53,700 nt of DNA from an uncultured Clostridia bacterium (lineage in GTDB: Bacteria > Bacillota > Clostridia > Christensenellales > UBA1242). Made by a program: the position numbers and the translations under genes. The notes beneath the pieces are model-generated. The model worked only from the letters and a program-made list of their open reading frames with translations. It searched no databases and was not told the origin of the DNA. Shown here piece after piece: positions 36,178 to 44,674 of this stretch. The DNA is taken from positions 83,007 through 136,706 of the forward strand of contig CALWPG010000002.1 of assembly GCA_944383375.1 (NCBI GenBank), in the 5' to 3' direction. How positions within the stretch are numbered: the stretch's first letter is position 1; every line of letters begins with the position of its first letter.

Positions 36178-37452
36178 ATGTACCATCAAATCTTTCATAT
36201 CGGAAATGTTGTATTTTATGTTTTGCTGGCGATTGGAGTCTTGCTTTTGTTGCAAAAAATTATCTATCACATAGTGGGTCTTTTTCCCGCAAAAAAATTT
36301 AAAGATGCAAAACAAAATCATAAATTCGCCATTTTAATTCCTGCTCGCAACGAAAGTAAAGTTATAGAGCAGTTGCTAATATCCATTGAAGAGCAAAATT
36401 ACGATAAAAATTTGTTAAAGACATATGTGATTGTTGAAAGTGAAGATGATCCCACTTGCGACATCGCCAAACGATATGCCAATACTGAGATTTTTGTAAG
36501 ACGTCATCTGGAAAACAAAGGTAAAGGACATGCCCTTGACGAGGTGGTAACTGAAATTTTTTCGCGCGGCGAAGAATATGACGCATTTTTTATATTTGAT
36601 GCTGACAACGTTTTAGATAAAAACTATATCAAAGAAATGAACAACGCATTTGATGCCGGCTATGAGATTGCTCTTGGCTATCGAAACAGCAAAAACTGGG
36701 ATGATGGTTGGGTGGCAAGTTCAAGTGCACTTACATTTTCAATGATCAATACATTTCAAAACAAATGTAGGTCAAGATTTACCAAAAATGTCATAATTAG
36801 TGGGACAGGCTTTTATGTCTCTAAAAATGTATTAAAAAAGGCAGGGGGTTGGAAATTTTTTGAACTCACAGAAGACTATGAACTTTCCATGTACGCAGCA
36901 TTAAATAATGTGAAGGCCACTTACAACGAATATGCTGAATTTTACGATGAACAACCAAAGAAACTTAAAGTTTCATGGAATCAGAGACTTCGTTGGGTGA
37001 AGGGATTTAGTAACGTCAGCAAAAAATATAGAAAAAAACTTGTTAAAAGCCTAATTTATGACAAGCAAAACAGACTTTGTAAATTTGAATATGTAGTAAG
37101 TGTCCTGCCAATCGTCGTCATGCTTGCTGTGTCCTTTGCATATACAATTTTCACACTGGTACTTGGTATAGTGGGGTCAATAATTGGTGATCCTGTTTGT
37201 GTGGATGTGTATATGGCTTGCATTATCTCATCGCTTGCAATATATTTCTTTTTCGTAATGTATGCGTTTGTTATGTTGTTGGCAGAAAGAAAACACATTA
37301 AAATGAAATTTTGGCACAAAGTTAGTTGTTGCTTAATGTTTCCAATATATATGGCTCTTTACATTCCAATATACATTCAGGCGATGTTTAAAAAGGAAGT
37401 TGAGTGGAAACCAATTGAGCATAGTGTCAATATGAAAAAGGACAAAGCTTAA
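36178..37452 (+). CDS. membrane-bound processive-type glycosyltransferase family 2
   Basis: A 424-residue enzyme with an N-terminal membrane helix (about 10-33), a cytoplasmic GT2 domain and two or three C-terminal helices (about 308-335, 345-370 and 385-405). The catalytic set of processive beta-glycosyltransferases is present: ILIPARNESKVI, FIFDADNVLD (DxD), GTGFYVS, TEDYELSM (ED base) and QRLRWVKG (QxxRW). Such enzymes make polymers like poly-N-acetylglucosamine, hyaluronan or cellulose, and extrude them through the membrane. The product here cannot be told. It follows AAAAGGAAAAA and comes right after a small membrane protein that may be its partner. Confidence 0.87.
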   Translation: MYHQIFHIGNVVFYVLLAIGVLLLLQKIIYHIVGLFPAKKFKDAKQNHKFAILIPARNESKVIEQLLISIEEQNYDKNLLKTYVIVESEDDPTCDIAKRYANTEIFVRRHLENKGKGHALDEVVTEIFSRGEEYDAFFIFDADNVLDKNYIKEMNNAFDAGYEIALGYRNSKNWDDGWVASSSALTFSMINTFQNKCRSRFTKNVIISGTGFYVSKNVLKKAGGWKFFELTEDYELSMYAALNNVKATYNEYAEFYDEQPKKLKVSWNQRLRWVKGFSNVSKKYRKKLVKSLIYDKQNRLCKFEYVVSVLPIVVMLAVSFAYTIFTLVLGIVGSIIGDPVCVDVYMACIISSLAIYFFFVMYAFVMLLAERKHIKMKFWHKVSCCLMFPIYMALYIPIYIQAMFKKEVEWKPIEHSVNMKKDKA

Positions 37453-37501
37453 AGTTTGACAATCTAGTATGGTTTGGATAAAATACATTTAAAGGACTAT
37501 T

Positions 37502-38155
37502 ATGGAAAAAGTTGAAAAAATTTTGAAGTATTATATGCTCACTCACAAACTTAAAGACACCATTCGAAGTGGTTGGAAGGTCTGGGATGTCAAGGCCCAA
37601 AGACTTGAAAGTGTTGCCGAGCATGTGTATGGAACATGCATGCTTGCCATTGCCATTTGGTCAGAAACTCTTCCAACTGTCAATTTGGCAGAAGTGCTAA
37701 TGACCCTTGCCATACATGAAACAGAAGAGATAATCATAGGTGACTTAACGCCTTTTGATGCGGATTATAAAAACAAAAAAGTCAAAGGGCAAAGTGCAGT
37801 TAAACAGATTTTTAATGGCATGATGGCTGAAGAAGTTTTTGAAACTTTGCTAAAAAACTATGAAGAAAAATCCACTCCAGAAGCATTGTTTGCGTTCAAG
37901 GTGGACAAGCTTGAGTGTGACTTGCAGGCAAAGATCTATGACGAACAAGGCACTTTGAAACTTGAAAATGCAAGCGATAAGGTTAAAAAAGATGCTAGAA
38001 TAAAAAAACTGGTAGAAAAAGGTGTAAAAAATAGTTCCAACTTCTTTGTGTATTTTGATAGGGCACATCTGCAAAAAGATCAAAAGACTGGAGAAAGTGA
38101 TATTTTTGTTGAGATAAGCAAATACATAGAAAAACATAAACTTCCAAAGGTATGA
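37502..38155 (+). CDS. HD-domain hydrolase, YfbR-like (HD_3)
   Basis: A 217-residue protein of the HD_3 type, related to YfbR 5'-deoxynucleotidase. Typical segments are LKDTIRSGWKVWDVKAQRLESVAEHVYGTC (about 17-46, with the first histidine), LAIHETEEIIIGDLTPFD (about 74-91) and KVDKLECDLQAKIY (about 138-151, with the last aspartate). The central HD pair reads His-Glu, so a metal ligand is Glu where Asp is normal. It might hydrolyse deoxynucleotide monophosphates; the change makes activity uncertain. The ATG follows AAAGGA. It stands alone after the glycosyltransferase. Confidence 0.8.
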   Translation: MEKVEKILKYYMLTHKLKDTIRSGWKVWDVKAQRLESVAEHVYGTCMLAIAIWSETLPTVNLAEVLMTLAIHETEEIIIGDLTPFDADYKNKKVKGQSAVKQIFNGMMAEEVFETLLKNYEEKSTPEALFAFKVDKLECDLQAKIYDEQGTLKLENASDKVKKDARIKKLVEKGVKNSSNFFVYFDRAHLQKDQKTGESDIFVEISKYIEKHKLPKV

Positions 38156-38162
38156 AATTCTC

Positions 38163-38191
38163 TTGACAAAAATTCTTTGTTGTGATAAAAA
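38163..38191 (+). promoter_or_regulatory. putative tRNA-Arg promoter
   Basis: TTGACA (38163-38168), 17 bases, TAAAAA (38186-38191). It lies upstream of the duplicated tRNA half and is probably the original tRNA promoter, now about 240 bases from the complete gene. Confidence 0.45.
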
Positions 38192-38229
38192 TTACTCTGC
38201 ATTATAAAAAGTTGCCTGCAACTCAATAT

Positions 38230-38270
38230 GCACCCTTAGCTCAATTGGATAGAGCGTTGGTCTACGGAAC
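38230..38270 (+). pseudogene. duplicated 5' half of tRNA-Arg(ACG)
   Basis: Positions 38219-38270 repeat 38423-38474 exactly (52 bases, offset 204). The tRNA part covers the 5' acceptor strand, D arm, 5' anticodon stem, loop and the first bases of the 3' anticodon stem, and then stops. The T arm and 3' acceptor are missing, so it cannot be a functional tRNA. Confidence 0.9.
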
Positions 38271-38422
38271 TTGCTCGGCTTTTTGTGCAAAAGTTCACTT
38301 TGCTGGTGCAAAGTTTCACATAAGGCACAAAGCCTGCGCTCCCCAAAAAAGTTTACAAGTAATACTTTTTCGGGGGCCCCAGTTTACAACCTTTGGTTCC
38401 TAAATGTTGTATCAAAGGTACA
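38271..38422. mobile_element. 152-bp insert between tRNA-Arg half and complete gene
   Basis: The segment has no credible gene. It carries CAACCTTTGGTTCC (38387-38400), an exact inverted copy of tRNA positions 38470-38483, then TACAAC and GTTGTA flanking it as a short hairpin. Near its left end GGCTTTTTGTGC and GCACAAAGCC pair imperfectly, and two similar TGCAAA-GTT-CAC units stand close together. A GGGGGCCCC palindrome is also present. It may be a small palindromic element or the product of template switching. Confidence 0.45.
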
Positions 38423-38433
38423 CAACTCAATAT

Positions 38434-38510
38434 GCACCCTTAGCTCAATTGGATAGAGCGTTGGTCTACGGAACCAAAGGTTGGGGATTCGAGCTCCTCA
38501 GGGTGCACCA
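38434..38510 (+). tRNA. tRNA-Arg (anticodon ACG)
   Basis: A complete cloverleaf: acceptor GCACCCT with AGGGTGC, D stem GCTC with GAGC, anticodon stem TTGGT with ACCAA around loop CTACGGA (anticodon ACG), variable AGGTT, T stem GGGGA with TCCTC around TTCGAGC, discriminator A and encoded CCA. A34 is the substrate of the TadA deaminase encoded at 13594 and becomes inosine to read CGU, CGC and CGA. It is 74 bases without CCA. Its 5' half and upstream 11 bases are duplicated 204 bases to the left. Confidence 0.97.
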
Positions 38511-38524
38511 AATTTATATAAAAT

Positions 38525-38555
38525 AAAAATCCATGGGTTTTACCCGTGGATTTTT
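38525..38555. terminator. bidirectional terminator between tRNA-Arg and ABC-F gene
   Basis: AAAAATCCATGGG and CCCGTGGATTTTT form a 13-bp stem with one G-T pair on a five-base loop, flanked by A and T runs. It serves the tRNA and the convergent ABC-F gene. Confidence 0.9.
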
Positions 38556-38559
38556 AGTT

Positions 38560-40215
38560 CTATTTACGTTTGTCCTGCTGTCTACGTTTTTTTTCTTGTT
38601 TATAGTAATCATAGTTTCCAAGATATGTTGAAATGCTTCCATCTTGAAATTCTATTGTCTCATCTGCAAATTTGTTAATAAAATATCTATCATGGCTAAT
38701 AAAAATCAACGTTCCTTCAAAATTTTCAATTGCATCCTCAAGTACTTCTTTAGTAGGAATGTCTATATGATTGGTTGGTTCATCAAAAATAAGAGTATTT
38801 ATTTTTTGTTGCAATAGTTCGGCTAACTTTACGCGTATTTTTTCCCCACCAGAAAGATTTTTGATTTTCTTATTGACAGAATCTTTATAGAACTGAAATC
38901 CTGCTAAGATTTGTCTTGCTTTTTGTTCAGGTAATCCAACTTCACTTTTAAAATAATCTAGTAGTTGCATTTCGCCATTTGGAAATTCAATAATTTGAGG
39001 TAAATATCCTATTTTGACGCTTGGACCTATAAATATAGATCCGGTGGTAGGCAAATTTTGTGAACCCATTATTGTTTTAACAAAAGTGGATTTTCCACTA
39101 CCATTATTGCCAATTAATGCTACTCTTTCCCCAGAACATATGCTTAAGTTTATATTATTTAAAATAGTTTTTCCATCTGGAACATTAACAGTCAAATCTT
39201 CAGCAACGATAATTCTTTTACTTGTTTTTCTTTCTTCATCAAATCCAAGTCGCAATTTTCTTTGTTCTTTTGGTCTGGCAATAGCCTTTTTTTTCATTCT
39301 CTCAAGTTGTGTTTGTAAAGCATGTGCTCTATCGCATAGAGTTGAACTATTGGTTGCCATACCACGCTCAGAAAAGTATTTAATTTGTTCTTCAAGTCGC
39401 TTCATTGCAAGCTGTTGATCTTTATATTCTGCCATTTGTTTTTCAAAATCACGTTCTTTTTCTTGAATATAACCAGAATAATTTGTGTTATAGACTTTTG
39501 CTATTCCATTATCGAGTGCAAGAATTTTATTAGACATTCTGTCAAGGAAATATCTGTCGTGAGAAACGATCACTGTTGCCCCTTTAAAAGACTTAATGTA
39601 GTTTTCAAGCCATTCAATTCTACTTATATCCAAATGATTTGTTGGTTCATCAAGCAAGAAAAGGTCGGGTTTTATAAGCAAGGCTTTTGCAAGTTGAACT
39701 AATGTTTTTTCTCCTCCACTCAAGTCATCATACTTCTGATTCAATAAATTTTTATCGACTTTTAAACCCTCGACGACAGTATCAATATTAACATCAATAT
39801 CATAGCCACCAGCAATAGAAAATTTTTCCAATAGATTGCAATATTTTTCCATAACCCGATTATATTCATCTTCTGGTAAATTTTCTGTCATTTTCTCTTG
39901 TAAAAAGGAAAGTAGTTTTTCCATTTCATTTAATTGCACAAAAGCACTACGAAAAATTTCGTACACAGTTCGGCTGTCTTTTTTGCTGGAACCAGTTTGG
40001 TCAAGATATGCAACATTTGCTCCTTTTTTTATATTTATATTTCCAGAATCAATTTTTTCAAGCCCAGCAATCATCTTGAGAAGTGTAGATTTTCCACAAC
40101 CGTTTGGACCTACTATAGAAATTGATTCTCCTTCATTTAATGAAAAAGATAAGTTATCAAAAAGTTGCACAAAACCGAAGTTTTTAGAAATTTTATCAAC
40201 ATTTAATATAAGCAT
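38560..40215 (-). CDS. ABC-F family ATPase
   Basis: A 551-residue soluble protein with two fused ABC domains and no membrane part. Walker A motifs are GPNGCGKST (36-44) and GNNGSGKST in the second half; both halves have LSGGEK signatures and DEPTNHLD/DEPTNHID Walker B regions. The linker between domains (about 235-315) is helical and charged. ABC-F proteins act on the ribosome, either as translation factors or as antibiotic protection proteins. The short length and single gene with a palindrome over its start would suit a regulated protection protein, but the sequence alone does not decide. AGAGG precedes the ATG. Confidence 0.88.
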   Translation of the reverse strand: MLILNVDKISKNFGFVQLFDNLSFSLNEGESISIVGPNGCGKSTLLKMIAGLEKIDSGNINIKKGANVAYLDQTGSSKKDSRTVYEIFRSAFVQLNEMEKLLSFLQEKMTENLPEDEYNRVMEKYCNLLEKFSIAGGYDIDVNIDTVVEGLKVDKNLLNQKYDDLSGGEKTLVQLAKALLIKPDLFLLDEPTNHLDISRIEWLENYIKSFKGATVIVSHDRYFLDRMSNKILALDNGIAKVYNTNYSGYIQEKERDFEKQMAEYKDQQLAMKRLEEQIKYFSERGMATNSSTLCDRAHALQTQLERMKKKAIARPKEQRKLRLGFDEERKTSKRIIVAEDLTVNVPDGKTILNNINLSICSGERVALIGNNGSGKSTFVKTIMGSQNLPTTGSIFIGPSVKIGYLPQIIEFPNGEMQLLDYFKSEVGLPEQKARQILAGFQFYKDSVNKKIKNLSGGEKIRVKLAELLQQKINTLIFDEPTNHIDIPTKEVLEDAIENFEGTLIFISHDRYFINKFADETIEFQDGSISTYLGNYDYYKQEKKRRQQDKRK

Positions 40216-40224
40216 TTAAAGAAC

Positions 40225-40239
40225 CTCTTAACTTAAGAG
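40225..40239. promoter_or_regulatory. palindrome at ABC-F transcription start
   Basis: CTCTTAA-C-TTAAGAG is a perfect 7-1-7 palindrome that covers the predicted start point and part of the Shine-Dalgarno of the ABC-F gene. It could be an operator or a small hairpin hiding the ribosome site. Confidence 0.5.
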
Positions 40240-40240
40240 A

Positions 40241-40268
40241 AGTATAACATTTTTCTTTATTTTGTCAA
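40241..40268 (-). promoter_or_regulatory. ABC-F gene promoter
   Basis: TTGACA (40263-40268), 16 bases and TATACT (40241-40246) on the minus strand, near consensus. Confidence 0.7.
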
Positions 40269-40290
40269 TAAACTGTATATTATTGCAATG

Positions 40291-40316
40291 TTAAAATCTC
40301 TAATCGCTAGATTTTT
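40291..40316 (-). terminator. weak terminator after galE
   Basis: On the minus strand AAAATCT and AGAGATTTT-type arms flank a short loop directly after the galE stop. The T-run is short, so strength is doubtful. Confidence 0.4.
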
Positions 40317-41319
40317 AATGATTGTTTTTTTGATATTCGTAGCTAGATTTACACATATCTTCTAGATTTCGTGTTGCCTTGAAACCAAGTTCGTTTTCAG
40401 CCTTTTTTGGTGAGGCATAACATATGGCGATATCTCCTGGACGTCTGGATACAAATTCATACTTTACCAGATTTCCATTCACTTTGTTGAAAGTGTTGAC
40501 TATGTCCAAAACGCTGTAGCCAACTCCCGTGCCTAGGTTATATATTTTTAATCCAACATCGCCATCTGTTAATTTTTCCAAAGCCTTTGCATGTCCTATT
40601 GCAAGGTCCACAACGTGGATATAGTCGCGTACACCGGTACCATCTTTGGTATTGTAATCATTGCCAAATATTTTCAAGTGATCAAACTCACCGACGGCGA
40701 CTTTGCATATGTAGGGCATAAGGTTGTTTGGTATTCCATTTGGATCTTCACCAATCAGCCCACTTTCGTGAGCACCAATTGGATTGAAATACCTAAGTAT
40801 GATTACATTAAAATCTGGATGTGCAGTTTGATAGTCTTTCAAAATCTCTTCATTAAACAGTTTTGTTCTTCCATATGGATTTGATGCACCCAAGGGAGAA
40901 TCTTCATAAAGAGGCATTATTTCTGAAACGGCATAAACGGTTGCAGAAGAACTGTAAATAAAGTTTTTGCAGTTATATTTTTCCATTACGTTTAATAAAC
41001 TCAGTGTGGAGCCAATGTTATTTTTATAATATTTCAAAGGTTCAAGACAACTCTCTCCAACTGCCTTAAATCCGGCAAAATGTATTATCGCTTCAATATC
41101 TTTATTTTCTTCAAAAATTTCTTGCAAGGCATGTTGATCACAAACGTCTTTTTGATAAAATTTCGGAAGTATTCCGGTTATTAACTCAATCTTATTCAAA
41201 ACTTCGATTTTTGAATTGGATAGATTATCAACAATTACTACTTCATATCCATTTTGAATCAATTCAACGGCAGTATGTGAACCAATATATCCAAGTCCAC
41301 CAGTTAATAATATTTTCAT
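40315..41319 (-). CDS. galE: UDP-glucose 4-epimerase
   Basis: A 334-residue short-chain dehydrogenase/reductase family enzyme that interconverts UDP-glucose and UDP-galactose, feeding surface glycans. The NAD loop GGLGYIGS is at 7-14. The catalytic Ser124, Tyr149 and Lys153 (SSSATVY and YGRTK) are in place. The segment GVRDYIHVVDLA (about 219-230) and the late RRPGDI are typical of GalE. It begins behind a strong AAGGAGGAAAG, 21 bases after the copper ATPase gene, and may share its transcript. Its sugar role fits the several glycosyltransferases in the window. Confidence 0.95.
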   Translation of the reverse strand: MKILLTGGLGYIGSHTAVELIQNGYEVVIVDNLSNSKIEVLNKIELITGILPKFYQKDVCDQHALQEIFEENKDIEAIIHFAGFKAVGESCLEPLKYYKNNIGSTLSLLNVMEKYNCKNFIYSSSATVYAVSEIMPLYEDSPLGASNPYGRTKLFNEEILKDYQTAHPDFNVIILRYFNPIGAHESGLIGEDPNGIPNNLMPYICKVAVGEFDHLKIFGNDYNTKDGTGVRDYIHVVDLAIGHAKALEKLTDGDVGLKIYNLGTGVGYSVLDIVNTFNKVNGNLVKYEFVSRRPGDIAICYASPKKAENELGFKATRNLEDMCKSSYEYQKNNH

Positions 41320-41340
41320 ACTTTCCTCCTTATTTATCTT

Positions 41341-41544
41341 TTATTCCACTTCGTAGCCATGCGTGCTAATTGCGTTTTTTATTGAATCAATGTCAACATC
41401 TCTGTCAACTGTAATGGTGACTTGCCCCTTTGTATGATCGGCATTTGCATCTACAACTCCTTGGATTTGTTTGACACTATTTTCAACAGTATTTTCACAG
41501 TGAGCACACATCATTCCTTTGACGGATAGTGTTATTGTTTTCAT
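41341..41544 (-). CDS. copZ: CopZ-like copper chaperone, internal start within copA
   Basis: From ATG 41544 the last 67 codons of copA can be made alone, giving MKTITLSVKGMMCAHC and a complete ferredoxin-like heavy-metal domain of CopZ length. AAAAAGGAG lies six bases before this ATG, as good a ribosome site as any in the window. In the +1 frame, TGA and TAA stand just ahead of it (41559-41565), as if copA once ended there. A free chaperone made next to the fused pump is therefore likely. The alternative is that only the fusion is made and the ribosome site is a relic. Confidence 0.6.
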   Translation of the reverse strand: MKTITLSVKGMMCAHCENTVENSVKQIQGVVDANADHTKGQVTITVDRDVDIDSIKNAISTHGYEVE

Positions 41545-43845
41545 ATAATTCTCCTTTTTTATCAATTTAATATTTTTAAATTTGCTATCAATTTTTTTGT
41601 GAGATGGTTTATATATGTTCAAAAGGTTGAGCCTCAGGGCATTTAGAACAACGCACACACTGGACAAGCTCATCGCAAGTGCTCCATACATTGGACTTAA
41701 TTCCCATCCAAAAATTGGTATAAAAACTCCAGCAGCAAGTGGTATTCCAATAATATTGTAAATAAATGCCCAAAATAGATTTTCATATATATTTATCAGT
41801 GTGCCTTTTGCCAATTTAAATGCAGCACACACATCTTTAAGATCATTTTTCTCTAAAACTATGTCAGCACTCTCAATTGCAATGTCTGTTCCCGCTCCAA
41901 TCGCAATTCCAACATCGGCTCGGGTAAGGGCAGGGGCATCGTTTATTCCATCACCAACCATAGCAACTTTTCCATATTTTTGTAAAGTTTTTATTATATT
42001 TTCTTTTTCATCAGGTAATACTTCTGCCACCACTTCGCAAACTCCAACATCTTTTGCAATTTTGTTTGCTGTTGCCCAGTTATCTCCAGTCAGCATCACC
42101 ACATAAAGGCCCATATCTTTTAACATTTTTATTGCATCTTTGCTTGTTTGTCGCACTGTGTCACTGACTGCAATTACACCCAAAAACTTGTTGTCGAAAC
42201 AAAAATATATGGGTGTCTTGCCGACATTTGACATTTTTGTTGCGTTTTTTAATATATTTTGTGGTATTTTAACATAATTTTCCACAAAATTTTTATTTCC
42301 ACAAAGTGCAGGTTTTTTGTCTATGTTGGCAAGAGTTCCTTTCCCGGGCAATTCTTTAAAGTCAGTTATTTCTAAATTTGAAGAAGAATTTCTGGATAGG
42401 TGAGAGGTTATCGCTTTGGCTATTGGATGGTTGCTTTTGCTTTCTAAAAGATATGCAATTTCAAATAGTTTTTGCTCATCAATATCTTCATTTAGGATGA
42501 TATCACAAACACTCATCTTTCCAGTTGTTATTGTTCCAGTTTTGTCAAGCACAACAATCTGAGTTTTGCTGGCTATTTCCAGCGCTTTTGAAGTTTTGAA
42601 TAATATGTTGTTCTTTGCACCCTTGCCACTTCCCACCATGATCGCCACCGGTGTTGCAAGTCCAAGTGCACATGGGCATGAAATTACCAAAACAGAAATG
42701 GCACGTGCGAGTGAATAACCCACGGTTTGGCCAACTGCCAGCCAAACTATCAGTGTTACCAAAGATATACCAAGCACCACAGGTACAAATATTCCTGCGA
42801 CTTTGTCGGCAACTCTTGCAACAGGTGCTTTTGTTGCAGTGGCATCACTTACCATCTGTACGATTTTGGAAAGAAAAGTGTCTTTACCCACTTTTGTGGC
42901 TTCGCAAACAATGGTGCCATTCAAGTTTATTGTTCCAGCAAAAACATTTGAGTTCTCATTTTTATAAACAGGCAAACTTTCTCCCGTTAGAGCGGACTCA
43001 TCAACAGAGGAATTTCCACTGGTCACGGTTGCATCAACGGCAATACTTTCTCCCGGTTTAACAACAAATCTATCTCCAAGCTTTATGTCCTGTACATCAA
43101 TTTCTACTTCATTGCCTTCTTTATCAATTAATCTTGCAGTCTTTGGTGCGAGTTTTATCAAACTCTTAATTGCATTTGTAGTTTTTCCTTTACTGTAACT
43201 TTCAAGTGTTTTGCCTAAGGTAATTAAAGTCACTATCATTGCACTTGATTCAAAATACAACTCGTTGTAAAAATTTTGAACTTGTATTGGATTGTTCAAA
43301 AATGCAAAATAGGACATAACGATCAGCATAATTAGACTATACAAATATGCAACGCCACAGCCAAGGCCGACCAAAGTATACATATTTAAATTCTTTTTGA
43401 AAATTCCTTTAAAGCCATCAATAAAAATTTGTGAATTGATTATCAAAATGATGCTTGTAAGTATAAGTTGAATAATTCCAATTCCAACATAGTTATTGTC
43501 CAAAAAATAGGGAAGAGGGAAACCCCACATGTTGTAGCCCATGGTAATGTACAGAAGTACCACCAAAATTACAGCAGAAAAAATTATGCGAAAAAGATAA
43601 GGTTTTATTTCGCTATTTTCGTTTTCAACATTTTCAGTTGTTTTCTTTCCATGTTTTTTCGCCATGTAGCCCGCATTTTTAACGGCTGAGATGATGTCGC
43701 TCTCTTTCGCATTGCCTTCCACAACCATGCTGTTTGTCAAAAGATTGACGGAGCAAGACTCAACTCCATTTAAATTTCTTACAGCTTTTTCAACTTTTGC
43801 ACTACATGCAGCACATGTCATTCCCTTTATGTCATATTTGTCCAT
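41341..43845 (-). CDS. copA: CopA copper-exporting P1B ATPase fused to C-terminal CopZ-like domain
   Basis: An 834-residue pump that moves copper(I) out of the cell. It has an N-terminal heavy-metal domain with GMTCAAC (Cys11, Cys14), eight membrane helices with the copper site CPC at 390-392, the phosphorylated Asp434 in DKTGT, and the TGDN and GDGINDAP motifs of the ATP domain. Unlike standard CopA it goes on, after the last helix and a Lys-rich linker, into a second heavy-metal domain at 768-834 with GMMCAHC (Cys780, Cys783). That domain looks like a whole CopZ chaperone, with its own ribosome site and ATG. It starts four bases after the upstream lipoprotein stop, behind AAAGGA. Confidence 0.93.
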   Translation of the reverse strand: MDKYDIKGMTCAACSAKVEKAVRNLNGVESCSVNLLTNSMVVEGNAKESDIISAVKNAGYMAKKHGKKTTENVENENSEIKPYLFRIIFSAVILVVLLYITMGYNMWGFPLPYFLDNNYVGIGIIQLILTSIILIINSQIFIDGFKGIFKKNLNMYTLVGLGCGVAYLYSLIMLIVMSYFAFLNNPIQVQNFYNELYFESSAMIVTLITLGKTLESYSKGKTTNAIKSLIKLAPKTARLIDKEGNEVEIDVQDIKLGDRFVVKPGESIAVDATVTSGNSSVDESALTGESLPVYKNENSNVFAGTINLNGTIVCEATKVGKDTFLSKIVQMVSDATATKAPVARVADKVAGIFVPVVLGISLVTLIVWLAVGQTVGYSLARAISVLVISCPCALGLATPVAIMVGSGKGAKNNILFKTSKALEIASKTQIVVLDKTGTITTGKMSVCDIILNEDIDEQKLFEIAYLLESKSNHPIAKAITSHLSRNSSSNLEITDFKELPGKGTLANIDKKPALCGNKNFVENYVKIPQNILKNATKMSNVGKTPIYFCFDNKFLGVIAVSDTVRQTSKDAIKMLKDMGLYVVMLTGDNWATANKIAKDVGVCEVVAEVLPDEKENIIKTLQKYGKVAMVGDGINDAPALTRADVGIAIGAGTDIAIESADIVLEKNDLKDVCAAFKLAKGTLINIYENLFWAFIYNIIGIPLAAGVFIPIFGWELSPMYGALAMSLSSVCVVLNALRLNLLNIYKPSHKKIDSKFKNIKLIKKENYMKTITLSVKGMMCAHCENTVENSVKQIQGVVDANADHTKGQVTITVDRDVDIDSIKNAISTHGYEVE

Positions 43846-43849
43846 TTTT

Positions 43850-44668
43850 TTATTCCTTTAAATCACGCCAAGATTTCATGTGATGAATTGAAACACCAAA
43901 TTTGTCGGGAAGTTTTTGCTTAACTATTTCAAGTTGCTGATTCATATAGTTTTTGCCTTCTTCATAATAAGTTACAATTTCTGTTTCGCTAGAAGCACTT
44001 GTTTCTGCTCCCAAAACAACTTGTTTGTTTACACTTGTGGCATATTCTATCTCCTCTTTTGAAACATCAAGCATTGCAGTCGCGCTGTCACGATAACTCA
44101 TCAAAAAAACACAATCTGCGACATCAATCATATGTGCATATGCCGGTTTTGTTATATTGTTGTATGTTATACTGTCGTCAAGCCAAAATGGTATGTCATA
44201 GTCAAAGAAGATATTTGGATATTTTTTATCCAAGGTATTTGCAAGGTCAATAAGATTATATATGTATTGTTGTCTATTTTGGTCAAAATCATCAAATTGA
44301 TGTGGCTCAATGTCGAGATGTATCCCACTGTAAATATTGTCATTTGCATTGTTGAATTGTATGTAACTATCAACCTTTTCCTCAAGTTTGGTCATGTCCA
44401 AAAGCCATTCTTTCTCACCGATAAGCCAATAAACATCTATACCTTTTTGTGTTGCATCCAAAACAAATTGAGTATTTTCAAAATTTTCATCACAAAAGTA
44501 TATTTCGTTTATATTGTTTGAAACTGCAAAATCCAAATATGATTGATCCAAATCATTATTCCACCACCAAACGCCAAATATTGATGTTGAAACTCTTTGT
44601 TTTTCAAAACATCCACACAAACTAAATGCAACAATGGCACATAGCACAACACTTAAAAATTTTTTCAT
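43850..44668 (-). CDS. putative TIM-barrel lipoprotein, glycoside-hydrolase-like
   Basis: A 272-residue lipoprotein from ATG 44668; the signal peptide ends with LCGC, Cys20 being the likely lipid anchor. The mature part begins GVWWWNNDLD and alternates strands and helices in the order of a TIM barrel. The segment YSGIHLDIEPHQF (about 125-137) resembles the catalytic strand of GH18-like barrels, where an acidic pair lies at the strand end; FFDYDIPFW and VFLMSYRD fit later strands. No exact family is recognised. The ATG is six bases from a TATAAT and has no Shine-Dalgarno, so it appears leaderless. The copper ATPase follows four bases later, possibly on the same transcript. Confidence 0.65.
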   Translation of the reverse strand: MKKFLSVVLCAIVAFSLCGCFEKQRVSTSIFGVWWWNNDLDQSYLDFAVSNNINEIYFCDENFENTQFVLDATQKGIDVYWLIGEKEWLLDMTKLEEKVDSYIQFNNANDNIYSGIHLDIEPHQFDDFDQNRQQYIYNLIDLANTLDKKYPNIFFDYDIPFWLDDSITYNNITKPAYAHMIDVADCVFLMSYRDSATAMLDVSKEEIEYATSVNKQVVLGAETSASSETEIVTYYEEGKNYMNQQLEIVKQKLPDKFGVSIHHMKSWRDLKE

Positions 44669-44674
44669 GTGTAT

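Noticed and set aside
38182..38403. 73-codon frame over the half tRNA and insert
   Set aside because: It is made of the duplicated tRNA half and non-coding insert; no ribosome site or protein pattern.
40216..40240. Long attenuator leader for the ABC-F gene
   Set aside because: The predicted start point leaves fewer than 20 leader bases, too few for a leader peptide or attenuator.
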